The translations under genes were made by a program, and so were the position numbers. DNA of 46,588 nt from Phycisphaerales bacterium (GTDB taxonomy: Bacteria > Planctomycetota > Phycisphaerae > Phycisphaerales > UBA1924), in contig JAJDDI010000002.1 of the NCBI GenBank assembly GCA_029260375.1, positions 1 through 46,588 of the forward strand, given 5' to 3'. Each line of letters opens with the position of its first letter. The stretch's first letter is position 1. This document shows positions 1 through 7,067 of this stretch, in pieces. Under the pieces are notes generated by a model that was not told the DNA's origin, did not search any database, and saw only the letters and a program-made list of their open reading frames with translations.

Positions 1-56
1 GCATGTTGATCAACGATCCGCGCAAGATCAGCCCGCTTGACTCAAGCGGTGTGTGA
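1..56 (+). CDS. 3' end of a gene cut by the window edge, product unknown
   Basis: The first bases read in one frame (codons from base 3) as MLINDPRKISPLDSSGV followed by TGA at 54-56. Most codons end in G or C, as in the real genes of this window, and the frame stops well before the next gene. Only about 17 residues are visible, so no family can be assigned. It may equally be chance reading in an intergenic region. Confidence 0.35.
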   Translation, partial: MLINDPRKISPLDSSGV

Positions 57-147
57 ACAGAAACCGATACGGTTCGTTGTGACGGGCACAAGCACGATGT
101 TCTGATTGAGAACGACCGACACAGGTACCCAACCGAGGAGACCACTC

Positions 148-387
148 ATGGCGAAGAAAGCCACCCGTAAGAAAGCGACTCGCAAGAAAGCGACCCGCAA
201 AAAGGCCGCGAAGAAGTCGACCCGCAAAAAGGCGACTCGCAAGAAGGCCACCCGCAAGAAGGCCGCGAAGAAGACCACCCGCAAGAAGGCCACCCGCAAG
301 AAGGCCACCCGCAAGAAGGCCACTCGCAAGAAGGCCACTCGCAAGAAGGCCACCCGCAAGAAGGCGAAGAGGGCCGCTCGCCGCTAA
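148..387 (+). CDS. Histone H1-like Lys/Arg repeat protein
   Basis: A 79-residue, extremely basic protein. After MAKK it consists of twelve copies of a pentapeptide (A/S/T)TRKK, interrupted twice by AAKK, and ends AKRAARR. It has no acidic and no aromatic residues and no hydrophobic core. The likely role is non-specific DNA binding and nucleoid compaction, as for the Lys/Ala-rich histone H1-like proteins of chlamydiae and planctomycetes; this is inferred from composition. ATG at 148 is chosen over an upstream in-frame ATG at 106 because a GAGGAG ribosome site lies 7 nt before it and the repeat begins there. At DNA level the gene is a near-perfect 15-bp tandem repeat (gccacccgcaagaag), so copy number is probably variable between strains. 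A strong terminator follows at 450-483. Confidence 0.85.
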   Translation: MAKKATRKKATRKKATRKKAAKKSTRKKATRKKATRKKAAKKTTRKKATRKKATRKKATRKKATRKKATRKKAKRAARR

Positions 388-449
388 GGCGGGGGCGACT
401 TATCTCCGGTCGGGTCCACGGACCCGTCGCCAGAACATCGTTGAACTGC

Positions 450-483
450 GGGGCCGGCACATTGCCGGCCCCGTGCCCTTTTT
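450..483 (+). terminator. Rho-independent terminator after the histone-like gene
   Basis: A perfect 10-bp stem (GGGGCCGGCA / TGCCGGCCCC) with a CAT loop, followed by GTGCCCTTTTT. It lies about 60 nt after the stop codon of the histone-like gene and before the next ATG at 540. Confidence 0.85.
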
Positions 484-539
484 GGAGGGGATTGCCGCCT
501 CCCACTTGCCTGAACATCGCGGGGCGCCCAGAGTTGAGC

Positions 540-1181
540 ATGGGTCAGAGCACGGACCATCCCGCGATCGAGCGAGCACGCCGAACCCTGCGCCAGTACC
601 GGGCGGGCGCGCTCGACAGCGACGGCAGCGTCCAACGCCGCCGCTTCATCATCGACCCCGCCGACGGCGCCCTGGTCCTCGAGCTGACCCTCGACGAACT
701 CGACGCGGCGCAGTCCGTGCTCCACGTGCCCGACGAGGAGCTGCCCGGCGTCGCCGACACCTCGCTGCAGCTCTTGCTCTCGCTCAATGAGATCGACCCG
801 GACCGCGATCCCGTGTGCGACCGCTTCCTCGCGGCCCACGGGCGGCGCTCGCTTGGTCGCTGGGCGCGAGCGACGATCGAGACCGGGCGGATCAGCGACA
901 GCGTGATGCCGGGCGAGGATCTGATGTCGCCCAACCCGATCCGCGCTCAGGAGGGGTCGCTGCTCAAACGCCTCAACGCGGACCGCCAAGCCCTGGGACG
1001 GGTGGTGCTGGCCCTGGCGGGGGTGGACGTGAGCGAGCCGCTCGCCGTCGCGTGCGACCCGTACGGGTTCGACGCCCGGGGCGGGGTCGGGGTGATCCGC
1101 GTGGAGTTCGAATCGTCCGCGGGCGACGCGGACGAGGCCGAGCGTGTTATCGGCGAACTGCTCGGACACGCCGCCCCATGA
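540..1181 (+). CDS. DUF2470-like protein (HugZ C-terminal-like)
   Basis: A 213-residue soluble protein. The last ~75 residues (LNADRQALGRVVLALAGVD, then ACDPYGFDARGG, then a VIRVEF strand and a terminal helix) resemble DUF2470, the C-terminal domain of HugZ/pyridoxamine-oxidase-like haem proteins. The His of the usual N-A-D-H motif is replaced by Arg, so haem binding is doubtful. The first ~130 residues are not recognised; an acidic stretch near residues 35-80 (LELTLDELDAAQSVL) could be a split-barrel remnant. ATG at 540 is used because the in-frame extension back to 441 runs through the upstream terminator. The stop overlaps the next start as ATGA (1178-1181), so the two genes are translationally coupled. 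Confidence 0.6.
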   Translation: MGQSTDHPAIERARRTLRQYRAGALDSDGSVQRRRFIIDPADGALVLELTLDELDAAQSVLHVPDEELPGVADTSLQLLLSLNEIDPDRDPVCDRFLAAHGRRSLGRWARATIETGRISDSVMPGEDLMSPNPIRAQEGSLLKRLNADRQALGRVVLALAGVDVSEPLAVACDPYGFDARGGVGVIRVEFESSAGDADEAERVIGELLGHAAP

Positions 1182-2431
1182 GCCCGCGTCGCGAGGCGCA
1201 CGCCCACATCGCCCAGCACGGGCGGGCGATGTCGATGGTGGACCTGGGCGACGCGGGATCGAGCGACGAGATGCTGGTGCTTCTCGCCGAACGGACCGGC
1301 GCGATGGACGTGGGGAATCAGCCCGGCTGGGTCCTGGCCCATAGCGCCCGACCCGAGGCCTGGGACGAGCCGCTCTGGCCCACGATCGACGAGCTGGATC
1401 AGGCGACGGGCGATCGCCCGTGCCTGGCGTGGTGCTTCGACTACCACGCGCTGCTCATCAACACCGCCGGGCTGGCGGCGATCGGGCTGGGCGAGGACGC
1501 GCCCGACCCGGCCGGCGGCATCATCCAGCGGGACTCGGACGGGCGGCCCACCGGTCTGCTGCTCGAAAACGCCGCGGGGCTGGCGTGGGCCCGTGTGCCC
1601 GAGCCCACACCCGAGCAGCGCCGCGCGCACGTCCGCTGGGCGCTGGCGGATCTGGCCCGACTCGGGTTCACCGAGGTCCACGATCTCAAAAGCCAGACCT
1701 GGCTCGGGGCGTTGCTCGCGGAGCTTGATGACGCGGGCGAGCTGCCCTGCGACGTTCATCTCTACCCCCTGGTCGAGGACCTGGGACGCGTTCACGCCGG
1801 TCGCGGCGCGTGGGAGCGCGGCGCCATCCGTCTCGCGGGCGGCAAGATCTTCACCGACGGCACGCTCAACTCCCGCACCGCCTGGGTGCTCGCCCCCTAC
1901 GCCGACCCCATCCCGGGGCGCCCAACGGGCACGCCCATCATGACGCCCGGGCAGATCGAGGACGCGATCCGAACCTGCGACGCGATGGGCCTGCCGATCG
2001 CCGCCCACGCGATCGGGGACGGGGCGGTCCGCGCGGTGCTGGGCGCGATCGAGCGCGTCCGCCCGAGCGCCCCGCTGCCGCGCATCGAGCACGCGGAGCT
2101 GATCGACGAGGCGGACGTCCCGCGGTTTGCCGAGCTGGGCGTGGTCTGCTCGGTCCAACCCTGCCACCTGCTGACGGACATCGAGGCGCTCACCCGCCTT
2201 CTCCCCCACCGCCTGGACCGGGTGCTGCCCCTGCGTGAGCTGATCGATTCGGGGTGTGAGCCGGGCGCCCTGCTGTGGTTCGGGTCCGACACCCCGATCG
2301 TGCGTCCGGACCCGGAGGACTCCATCCAGGCGGCGACGCAGCGCCGCCGGGCGGGGATGGACGAGGCCAGCGCGATCGCGCCGGAGCAGGCGATCACGCC
2401 TGATGAAGCGTCGGCCTGCTTCCAGCCCTGA
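1178..2431 (+). CDS. Amidohydrolase 3 (YtcJ-like), trimmed at both ends
   Basis: A 417-residue metal-dependent hydrolase of the amidohydrolase superfamily. The metal-binding H-x-H is residues 7-9 (EAHAHIAQHG). Downstream family motifs follow in order: a DYHALLINTAGLAA helix, KIFTDGTLNSRTA, AAHAIGDGAVRAVL with the metal His, RIEHAELID, and FGSDTPIV with the catalytic Asp. Family members are usually about 530-560 residues and carry ~45 residues before H-x-H and ~50 after the final motif; these two parts pair into a small beta-sandwich. Both are missing here. The start is fixed by ATGA overlap with the upstream gene. The last codons (FQP-stop) are supplied by the palindromic repeat at 2420-2486, so the C-terminus was probably cut by repeat insertion. 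It may be a decaying gene or a minimal barrel; substrate unknown. Confidence 0.75.
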   Translation: MSPRREAHAHIAQHGRAMSMVDLGDAGSSDEMLVLLAERTGAMDVGNQPGWVLAHSARPEAWDEPLWPTIDELDQATGDRPCLAWCFDYHALLINTAGLAAIGLGEDAPDPAGGIIQRDSDGRPTGLLLENAAGLAWARVPEPTPEQRRAHVRWALADLARLGFTEVHDLKSQTWLGALLAELDDAGELPCDVHLYPLVEDLGRVHAGRGAWERGAIRLAGGKIFTDGTLNSRTAWVLAPYADPIPGRPTGTPIMTPGQIEDAIRTCDAMGLPIAAHAIGDGAVRAVLGAIERVRPSAPLPRIEHAELIDEADVPRFAELGVVCSVQPCHLLTDIEALTRLLPHRLDRVLPLRELIDSGCEPGALLWFGSDTPIVRPDPEDSIQAATQRRRAGMDEASAIAPEQAITPDEASACFQP

Positions 2432-2486
2432 GCGTCAGCGACGGGTTCGGACGCCAGAAACCCGTCGCTGACGCTCAGGGCTGGAA
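2420..2486. repeat. Long palindromic repeat, copy 1
   Basis: A perfect inverted repeat with 28-nt arms (2420-2447 and 2459-2486) around an 11-nt loop. The arm core, read 5' to 3', begins CCAGCCCTGAGCGTCAGCG and ends GGGTT. It belongs to the same family as the elements at 4951-5016 and 11402-11492: all have 26-nt cores that start CCAGCCC (CAAGCCC in one arm) and end GGGTT, with variable centres that stay paired. Here it overlaps the end of the amidohydrolase gene and supplies its stop codon. It could also act as a terminator, since an A-run follows only on the + strand and a T-pair precedes it. Confidence 0.9.
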
Positions 2487-2508
2487 AAACCCCCGGCTTG
2501 GCCGCTCG

Positions 2509-2514
2509 TATAAT
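2509..2514 (+). promoter_or_regulatory. Putative -10 box for phhA
   Basis: A perfect TATAAT lies 42 nt upstream of the phhA start, immediately after the palindromic repeat. No good -35 hexamer is visible at 16-18 nt. The predicted leader contains a small hairpin (GCGGCCCACC ... GGTGGGAAGCCGC, about 2518-2541) just before the strong AAAGGAGG ribosome site at 2543-2550. Confidence 0.5.
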
Positions 2515-2556
2515 GAAGCGGCCCACCCCGGTGGGAAGCCGCAAAGGAGGCGGACC

Positions 2557-3462
2557 ATGCGCAAGGACATCAGCTACAACAACATCATCGACGGCGAGGA
2601 CTTCGAGCGGGCCCAGGCCTGCGCCGACGCCGCCGCGAATCTCTCGGCCGACCAGATCAAGACCGATGGCTTCTACATCACACAGCTCTACGACCGCTAC
2701 TCCGCGGAGAACCACGCGGTGTGGAAGGAGATGTACGAGAAGCGCTGGGAAGTCCTCAGCGAGCAGGCCTCCAACACCTTCATCGACGGGCTCAGGGCGA
2801 TCCGCCTGATCGCCGACCGCGTCCCGCTGCTCTTCGGCGAGATGCCCGACCCCAACGACCCGTCCAAGACCGTCAAGGGCATCAACGAGTACCTGCGCCC
2901 CCTCACGGGCTGGCAGAGCCGCGGCGTGCCGGGCTACCTCCCCGCCAAGGCGTTCTTCGCCTGCCTGGCCAACCGCGAGTTCCCCACGACGGTCATCATC
3001 CGCCCGCGCGAGAAAATGGACTACCTGCCCGAGCCGGACATCTTCCACGACGTCTTCGGGCACGTCCCGCTGCACGCCGACCCGGTCTTCGCCGACTTCC
3101 TGCAGACCTACGGCAAGGCTGCGCTGCACACCGACGACCCCGTCCACATCGAACGCCTCGCCCGCCTCTTCTGGTTCACCGTCGAGTTCGGGCTCATCAA
3201 GGAGGACGGCAGGCTGAAAATTTACGGCTCGGGCCTGGTCTCAAGCCACGGCGAGGCCAGGCACTCGCTCTGCGCCCCCGACGGCACGGGCGAGGGCAAG
3301 GTCGAGCGCCGCGCCTTCGACATGGAGCGCGTCTGCGAGACGACGTTTGAGATCGACAAGTACCAGCCGATCCTGTACGTGCTCGAGAGCTTCGAGCAGC
3401 TGAGGGATGCGATGGACAAGTACGCCGAGCGTGTCCTGGATGAGGCGAAGGCGGCGGTGTGA
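2557..3462 (+). CDS. phhA: Phenylalanine 4-monooxygenase
   Basis: A 301-residue cytosolic, iron- and pterin-dependent aromatic amino acid hydroxylase that converts L-phenylalanine to L-tyrosine. The two-His-one-Glu iron site is visible: His164 and His169 in FHDVFGHVPL and Glu210 in WFTVEFGL. The family signatures IYGSGLVSSHGEA and a C-terminal YQPILYVLESF are also present. The length fits the bacterial single-domain form without the regulatory ACT domain of animal enzymes. The start is set by a strong AAAGGAGG site 6 nt before ATG. It stands alone; no pterin recycling gene (phhB) is next to it. PheA at 41765-42946 makes the phenylalanine precursor. Confidence 0.95.
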   Translation: MRKDISYNNIIDGEDFERAQACADAAANLSADQIKTDGFYITQLYDRYSAENHAVWKEMYEKRWEVLSEQASNTFIDGLRAIRLIADRVPLLFGEMPDPNDPSKTVKGINEYLRPLTGWQSRGVPGYLPAKAFFACLANREFPTTVIIRPREKMDYLPEPDIFHDVFGHVPLHADPVFADFLQTYGKAALHTDDPVHIERLARLFWFTVEFGLIKEDGRLKIYGSGLVSSHGEARHSLCAPDGTGEGKVERRAFDMERVCETTFEIDKYQPILYVLESFEQLRDAMDKYAERVLDEAKAAV

Positions 3463-3482
3463 CGGGACCAGGGAGATGAGCG

Positions 3483-4175
3483 GTGAATACAAGACCTCTC
3501 GCCGCACCCCTGACCCGATTGCTACAGCGCATCATTTTGGGCGGGACGATCACCGTTCTTGTTGCGTGGGCAAATCCCACGCCTCGTCTTTCGCACGGAT
3601 TTCGCTCGGCTGTCGTCGAGCAGCCTGACGGGTCTAGTTGGTGGTGCGATACCCCATACACGAGCGACCCTAATCCGAACGCGCGTATCTGGGGAGTGGA
3701 CCCAATCCCAGCCGAATGGGACCTCACGCCGGATGAACTTCGCCAGCGACTTAAGTCCGGAGATGAGGGATCGCGCTCATTGCATCTCCCCGACTGGGCG
3801 GCGTTCCCCGAAGAGATTGGTGAATCAGATCCTGTCTGGACCGTTGCGTCGGGTTGGCCCATGCGGTGCCTCGTGGGTCACCCCACCGACAACGCCGTAT
3901 CTCCTAGCACGACCTACTTCGGCCCCTGGGATACGCGCCTCGGAGGCGCCGGCCCCTGGGCCATGCCCTTCGCTGGCTTGATTCTCCCGCTTCGGCCACT
4001 CTGGCCCGGATTCCTCGTCAACACGCTGTTCTTCACGCCGCTTGCCTGGGTCGCGCTCACGGCTCCTCGTCTGCTCCGACACGCCGTCCGGCAGCGGCGC
4101 GGCCTCTGCCCCCACTGCGCCTACGACCTGGGCGACTCCCCCACCTGCCCCGAGTGCGGCCCCCAATCCGTGTAA
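3483..4175 (+). CDS. Membrane protein with C-terminal zinc ribbon, unknown function
   Basis: A 230-residue protein with a hydrophobic N-terminal segment (about residues 14-31), an extracytoplasmic middle, a second membrane region (about 160-200, with LILPLRPLWPGFLVNTLFF), and a short cytoplasmic tail ending in CPHCAYDLGDSPTCPECG, a typical four-Cys zinc ribbon. Proteins with a membrane segment followed by this ribbon recur in planctomycete genomes; no biochemical role is known to me. The GTG start at 3483 is favoured by GGGAG 7 nt upstream. Base composition is slightly less GC-rich than its neighbours. It begins 20 nt after phhA and could be co-transcribed. Confidence 0.65.
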   Translation: MNTRPLAAPLTRLLQRIILGGTITVLVAWANPTPRLSHGFRSAVVEQPDGSSWWCDTPYTSDPNPNARIWGVDPIPAEWDLTPDELRQRLKSGDEGSRSLHLPDWAAFPEEIGESDPVWTVASGWPMRCLVGHPTDNAVSPSTTYFGPWDTRLGGAGPWAMPFAGLILPLRPLWPGFLVNTLFFTPLAWVALTAPRLLRHAVRQRRGLCPHCAYDLGDSPTCPECGPQSV

Positions 4176-4200
4176 GCTCCAATCTCAACGGAGGCCTGCG

Positions 4201-4653
4201 ATGAGAACCCGCTCCATCTCGACCAGCGGCGCCCTGCCCGTGGCCCTCGGCGCCGTGCTCGCGTCCGCGATCGCCGGGTGCGCGGCCGGCCGGGCGAGCG
4301 ACACCCCCGAATCGATCACGATCGAGACGCCCCTGCGCCAGCTGATCGCCCAAGATCTCGCGCCCGGTCGCGAGGCGATCATGCAGGTCATCCGGATCCC
4401 GCCCCACTCCTCGATCCCGCGTCACTGGCACCCGGGCGAGGAGTACCTGTACTGCCTTGAGGGCGAGGCGGAGGTCCTGATCGACGGGCGGGCGCCGATG
4501 ACGCTCACGCCCGGGATGGGGATCAACCTGCCCTACAAGGTGTGGCACTCGGCAAGCACAGGAAACCGGCCCTGCAAGTTGGTCGTCTTCCGCGTGCACA
4601 CCCAGGGCGAGCCGATCATGTACCGCGAGGGCGAGGCGTCGCCCGCCCCGTGA
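4201..4653 (+). CDS. Cupin-domain lipoprotein
   Basis: A 150-residue exported lipoprotein. The signal peptide ends in a lipobox IAGC (about residues 25-28). The rest is one cupin barrel: motif 1 is HSSIPRHWHPGEEYLYCLEG (two His and a Glu as metal ligands) and motif 2 is PGMGINLPYKVWHSA. Single-domain cupins of this kind bind a metal and may be small dioxygenases, isomerases or sensors; the substrate cannot be told. ATG at 4201 is chosen over the longer frame because ACGGAGG lies just upstream and the signal peptide starts there. Confidence 0.8.
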   Translation: MRTRSISTSGALPVALGAVLASAIAGCAAGRASDTPESITIETPLRQLIAQDLAPGREAIMQVIRIPPHSSIPRHWHPGEEYLYCLEGEAEVLIDGRAPMTLTPGMGINLPYKVWHSASTGNRPCKLVVFRVHTQGEPIMYREGEASPAP

Positions 4654-4704
4654 CGCGGCACGCCGGGACCCGAGCGCCTTGAATGGCTGAACAGGAGATT
4701 CCGC

Positions 4705-4926
4705 ATGAAACCCAACGAAGGCGCAACCGATCGCACCGTCCGCTTGATCCTCGGCTCTGTTCTGATCTTCGCGTCGTTCCTCTTGCTCGGCCTGATGGAC
4801 GGCGCCATCCTCGGCATTGTCGCGGCGGTCATCGGCGCCGTCCTGGTCGTGACCGCGATCCTGGGGTTCTGCCCCGCCTACAAGATCTGCGGCCTGAGCA
4901 CCTGCGCCGTCAAGCCCGCGCCGTGA
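4705..4926 (+). CDS. DUF2892 (YgaP-type) inner membrane protein
   Basis: A 73-residue protein with two membrane helices (about residues 12-31 and 33-54) and a C-terminal GFCPAYKICGLSTC segment. N-terminal MKPNEGATDRTVRLILG and the FCPxY...G(I)STC ending match the DUF2892/YgaP membrane domain, often linked to rhodanese or sulfur handling proteins. It is a stand-alone copy here. An AGGAG ribosome site precedes the ATG. Confidence 0.85.
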   Translation: MKPNEGATDRTVRLILGSVLIFASFLLLGLMDGAILGIVAAVIGAVLVVTAILGFCPAYKICGLSTCAVKPAP

Positions 4927-4950
4927 GGCCCGCCCAAGATCGCCCAGCTT

Positions 4951-5016
4951 CAAGCCCCGAACGGGAGTGAGGGGTTGGCGTGGACCAGGAAACCCCTCAC
5001 TCACGTTCGGGGCTGG
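4951..5016. repeat. Long palindromic repeat, copy 2
   Basis: An inverted repeat with 26-nt arms (4951-4976 and 4991-5016) and a 14-nt loop; two mismatches between arms. The right arm, read on the minus strand, is CCAGCCCCGAACGTGAGTGA followed by GGGGTT, the same length and end sequences as the copies at 2420-2486 and 11402-11492. It lies between a DUF2892 gene and a lipoprotein gene and probably also terminates transcription. Confidence 0.85.
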
Positions 5017-5079
5017 ATGCGGGCGCACTCTTGGACTTCGGTCCTGGCAATGGGCCACGACTTGGCCCATGATGTCCCC

Positions 5080-5688
5080 ATGCCCCTCCGTTGCCTCATC
5101 CTGTGCGCCCTGGGTCTGCTCCTGACCGGCTGCGCCTCCACCCCGCCCATCGACACCCGCTCTATCACAAGCCCCGAGCTGGCGGCCATCGCCCAGTCGC
5201 TGGACCGGACCGTGGACGAGATCCACGCCGACCCAGAGGCGAGCTGGCACTCGGGCTGGACGGGCAACGTCATGATCAACTGGTTCGAGGGCGACCGGAT
5301 GGGCCTGTGCTACCAGTGGCGTGACGCCGTGTACGACGGCGTGGTGGACGACGCCCACCGCGTCGGCTGGGAGGCCTGGGGCCTGACGATCAACCGCAAC
5401 GTCAAGGGCGAGCACCACGCCGTGCTCGTGTTCGACCCGGGGCTGGGCTCGGTCCAGCGGGTGCTCGCGGAGCGCGACCCGGACGCGTACGTGCTCGACG
5501 CCTGGCGGCGCGGAAGGCCGGACATCTACAACCTGCCCGACTGGCTCTCGCTGGCGACGATCCGCAAGGGCCCGGAGCTGATCGACCTGGCGGCGCGAAG
5601 GCGCGGCGAGGACGGCGAGGTGGACGAGCTGCTGGGCCTGCGCCCGCCCGAACCGGTCACCCCGGTGGAGACGCTGCTGGCGGAATAG
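5080..5688 (+). CDS. Lipoprotein with possible Cys-His-Asp hydrolase site
   Basis: A 202-residue predicted lipoprotein: short basic start, hydrophobic stretch LILCALGLLLTG, lipobox LTGC (Cys18). The mature part is not a family I can name. Cys77 in GLCYQWRDAVYDG heads a probable helix, His112/113 and Asp119 lie in EHHAVLVFDP, and Asp140 in YVLDAWRRG; this order (Cys, His, Asp) resembles papain-like or transglutaminase-like folds. That reading is inference. ATG at 5080 is chosen because the signal peptide begins there; there is no clear ribosome site, and a CATGAT -10-like box sits 6 nt upstream. Confidence 0.55.
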   Translation: MPLRCLILCALGLLLTGCASTPPIDTRSITSPELAAIAQSLDRTVDEIHADPEASWHSGWTGNVMINWFEGDRMGLCYQWRDAVYDGVVDDAHRVGWEAWGLTINRNVKGEHHAVLVFDPGLGSVQRVLAERDPDAYVLDAWRRGRPDIYNLPDWLSLATIRKGPELIDLAARRRGEDGEVDELLGLRPPEPVTPVETLLAE

Positions 5689-5726
5689 GTAGAGCATCGA
5701 TCGGTTGGGTGGATCCACCAGATACC

Positions 5727-5799
5727 GGTGGTACGGGCATCTTGCCCGTCATTGCCGCTCCGCAGGCAGCGTCCGTACGGGCCGGAAGCCCGCACCACC
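5727..5799. repeat. Imperfect inverted repeat of a second type
   Basis: Left arm 5727-5749 (GGTGGTACGGGCATCTTGCC...) and right arm 5777-5799 are inverted copies matching at about 19 of 23 positions, with a 27-nt centre. Each arm is itself nearly self-complementary (ACGGGC...GCCCGT). It differs in sequence from the CCAGCCC palindromes. A perfect GTGCGGGTG-a-CACCCGCAC hairpin follows at once, inside the 3' end of the FmdB-like gene. Confidence 0.7.
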
Positions 5800-5806
5800 C
5801 GATCAA

Positions 5807-6046
5807 TCACCCGTGCGGGTGACACCCGCACGCTGGTCCGCAGAAGCCGGGGCCGCTATGAGGCTGCGAGCCGCCGATCGCGGGAAGCGAGATCACCTTC
5901 TCGACCGGGGCATTCGCGGGAGTGTCGCCCGGGTCAACGCCCGCGCGCCGGCACAGCTCGCCCCACGTACTCAGGCGCTCGCTCATCGCGTGCTCGACCT
6001 CGACCGTCCGTCCCGACTCTTGGCAGTGATACTCGTACCTGGGCAT
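5807..6046 (-). CDS. FmdB-like regulatory/zinc-ribbon protein, degenerate
   Basis: A 79-residue protein beginning MPRYEYHCQESGRTVEVEHAM, which matches the FmdB family start (MPxYEYxC..CG). The usual CxxC pairs are not kept: only Cys8 and Cys32 remain in the ribbon region, while three Cys (69, 73, 75) sit in a C-terminal CGPACGC tail. Metal binding may therefore differ. An AGAGGAGG ribosome site lies directly before the start on the minus strand, which fixes this start over the longer frame. It lies 37 nt downstream of the LuxR gene on the same strand and may be co-transcribed. Confidence 0.65.
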   Translation of the reverse strand: MPRYEYHCQESGRTVEVEHAMSERLSTWGELCRRAGVDPGDTPANAPVEKVISLPAIGGSQPHSGPGFCGPACGCHPHG

Positions 6047-6083
6047 CTCGCCTCCTCTGGCCCGGATTGTAAGCCGCCCCCGG

Positions 6084-6929
6084 TCAGGCGCCGCCGCTCT
6101 TGGACCTGCTGAGCCCACGCGAGCCCGCGGCTTTGATCGTCGGCGTGTGGATGGGCATGTCGTACCCGTTGCCGACGCGGAATCGGCGGATCAGCGGCTT
6201 CTGGCCGTTGACGTCGAAGTGGCGGTACACCGCCTTGGTGTACTCGGCGATCGTGTTGACGCTCAGCCCCAGGTGCTGGGCCATCTGCTTGCGCGTCCAG
6301 CCCTCGAGCAGCAGGGCGAAGACGGTCCGCAGGCGCGGGCTCAGCTCGGGCAGGTCCTGGCCCTTGTCCTCGGGCACGCCCTCGAAGTGCAGCCACTTGA
6401 CCTCGGAAACCAGGATGTGCGCCAGGCGCCGCTCGCGGGCGTCAAAGGCCCCACGACCCAGCTTCCGGTGCAGCCCCACCGCGCTAAAGATGCCCTCGCT
6501 CATCGGGAAGACCGAGTAGATGAAGTCGTCCACGCCCATCCGCGTGCGGTACATCTTGAAGTGGGCCGAGTCGTACCATCCGTCGTCGCTGACCATGTCG
6601 CGACGGGTACGCGTAATGTGGTTCCCGCCTGACTCGATGATCTCCCGCATAAGCGGCTCGCTCTCGGGCGACCTGTTCTCCAGGTCCTGCGACGACTCCA
6701 TGATGATGCCCACACCCTGGTCGTCGAACCCATCCTGCATGAAGTTCAGGTACACGGGCGGTTGCTCGGGGTCGCTGACGCTGCCGACCACCCACGCCCA
6801 GGCATCCGCGTCCACCATCTCGGCGAGCCCAGACATGAAACGCCGTTTCTTGGCGTGCACGTCGCTGCCCACGCCCGCAACATCCCCGAGCAGGCGTACG
6901 ATTGTGCGGACGCTTTCTTCGCTGACCAT
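6084..6929 (-). CDS. LuxR-type HTH regulator, copy 1
   Basis: A 281-residue regulator. The C-terminal ~65 residues (LSPRLRTVFALLLEGWTRKQ ... LGLSVNTIAEYTKAVYRHF) are a LuxR/FixJ helix-turn-helix. The N-terminal ~190 residues form a sensor-like domain I cannot name (MSGLAEMVDADAWAWV, DGFDDQGVGIIMESSQD, SVFPMSEGIFSAVGLHR); a GAF-like fold is possible. There is no receiver domain with phospho-Asp. The ATG at 6929 is preferred to an upstream in-frame ATG because of GAGGGG just upstream. A TATAAA box lies about 35 nt further up. It is a paralogue of 7990-8829; the two flank thiL. Confidence 0.8.
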   Translation of the reverse strand: MVSEESVRTIVRLLGDVAGVGSDVHAKKRRFMSGLAEMVDADAWAWVVGSVSDPEQPPVYLNFMQDGFDDQGVGIIMESSQDLENRSPESEPLMREIIESGGNHITRTRRDMVSDDGWYDSAHFKMYRTRMGVDDFIYSVFPMSEGIFSAVGLHRKLGRGAFDARERRLAHILVSEVKWLHFEGVPEDKGQDLPELSPRLRTVFALLLEGWTRKQMAQHLGLSVNTIAEYTKAVYRHFDVNGQKPLIRRFRVGNGYDMPIHTPTIKAAGSRGLSRSKSGGA

Positions 6930-7067
6930 GGTGCCCCCTCGCCCACGAACCGAACCATACTTGTTTATACACAGTATCCAGACGGAGGGATCCAACGATT
7001 CTGAATCTCTTTCTTCTGTGGACCAGTTGGAGAGAACTCAACACCAACGACGCCTGGATTTTTCGCG

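Noticed and set aside
42..359. Long open frames on the minus strand across the histone-like gene
   Set aside because: They are mirror readings of the 15-bp tandem repeat; they lack a ribosome site and have repetitive hydrophobic/Arg composition without a plausible protein.
148..387. Possible CRISPR array because of regular short repeats
   Set aside because: The units are contiguous 15-bp coding repeats with no unique spacers.
441..539. N-terminal extension of the DUF2470-like protein
   Set aside because: It would read through the strong terminator at 450-483; ATG at 540 is the sensible start.
815..1177. Upstream extension of the amidohydrolase in the same frame
   Set aside because: It overlaps the DUF2470-like gene completely, is Arg/Gly-rich and lacks the family's N-terminal strands; the ATGA overlap start is better.
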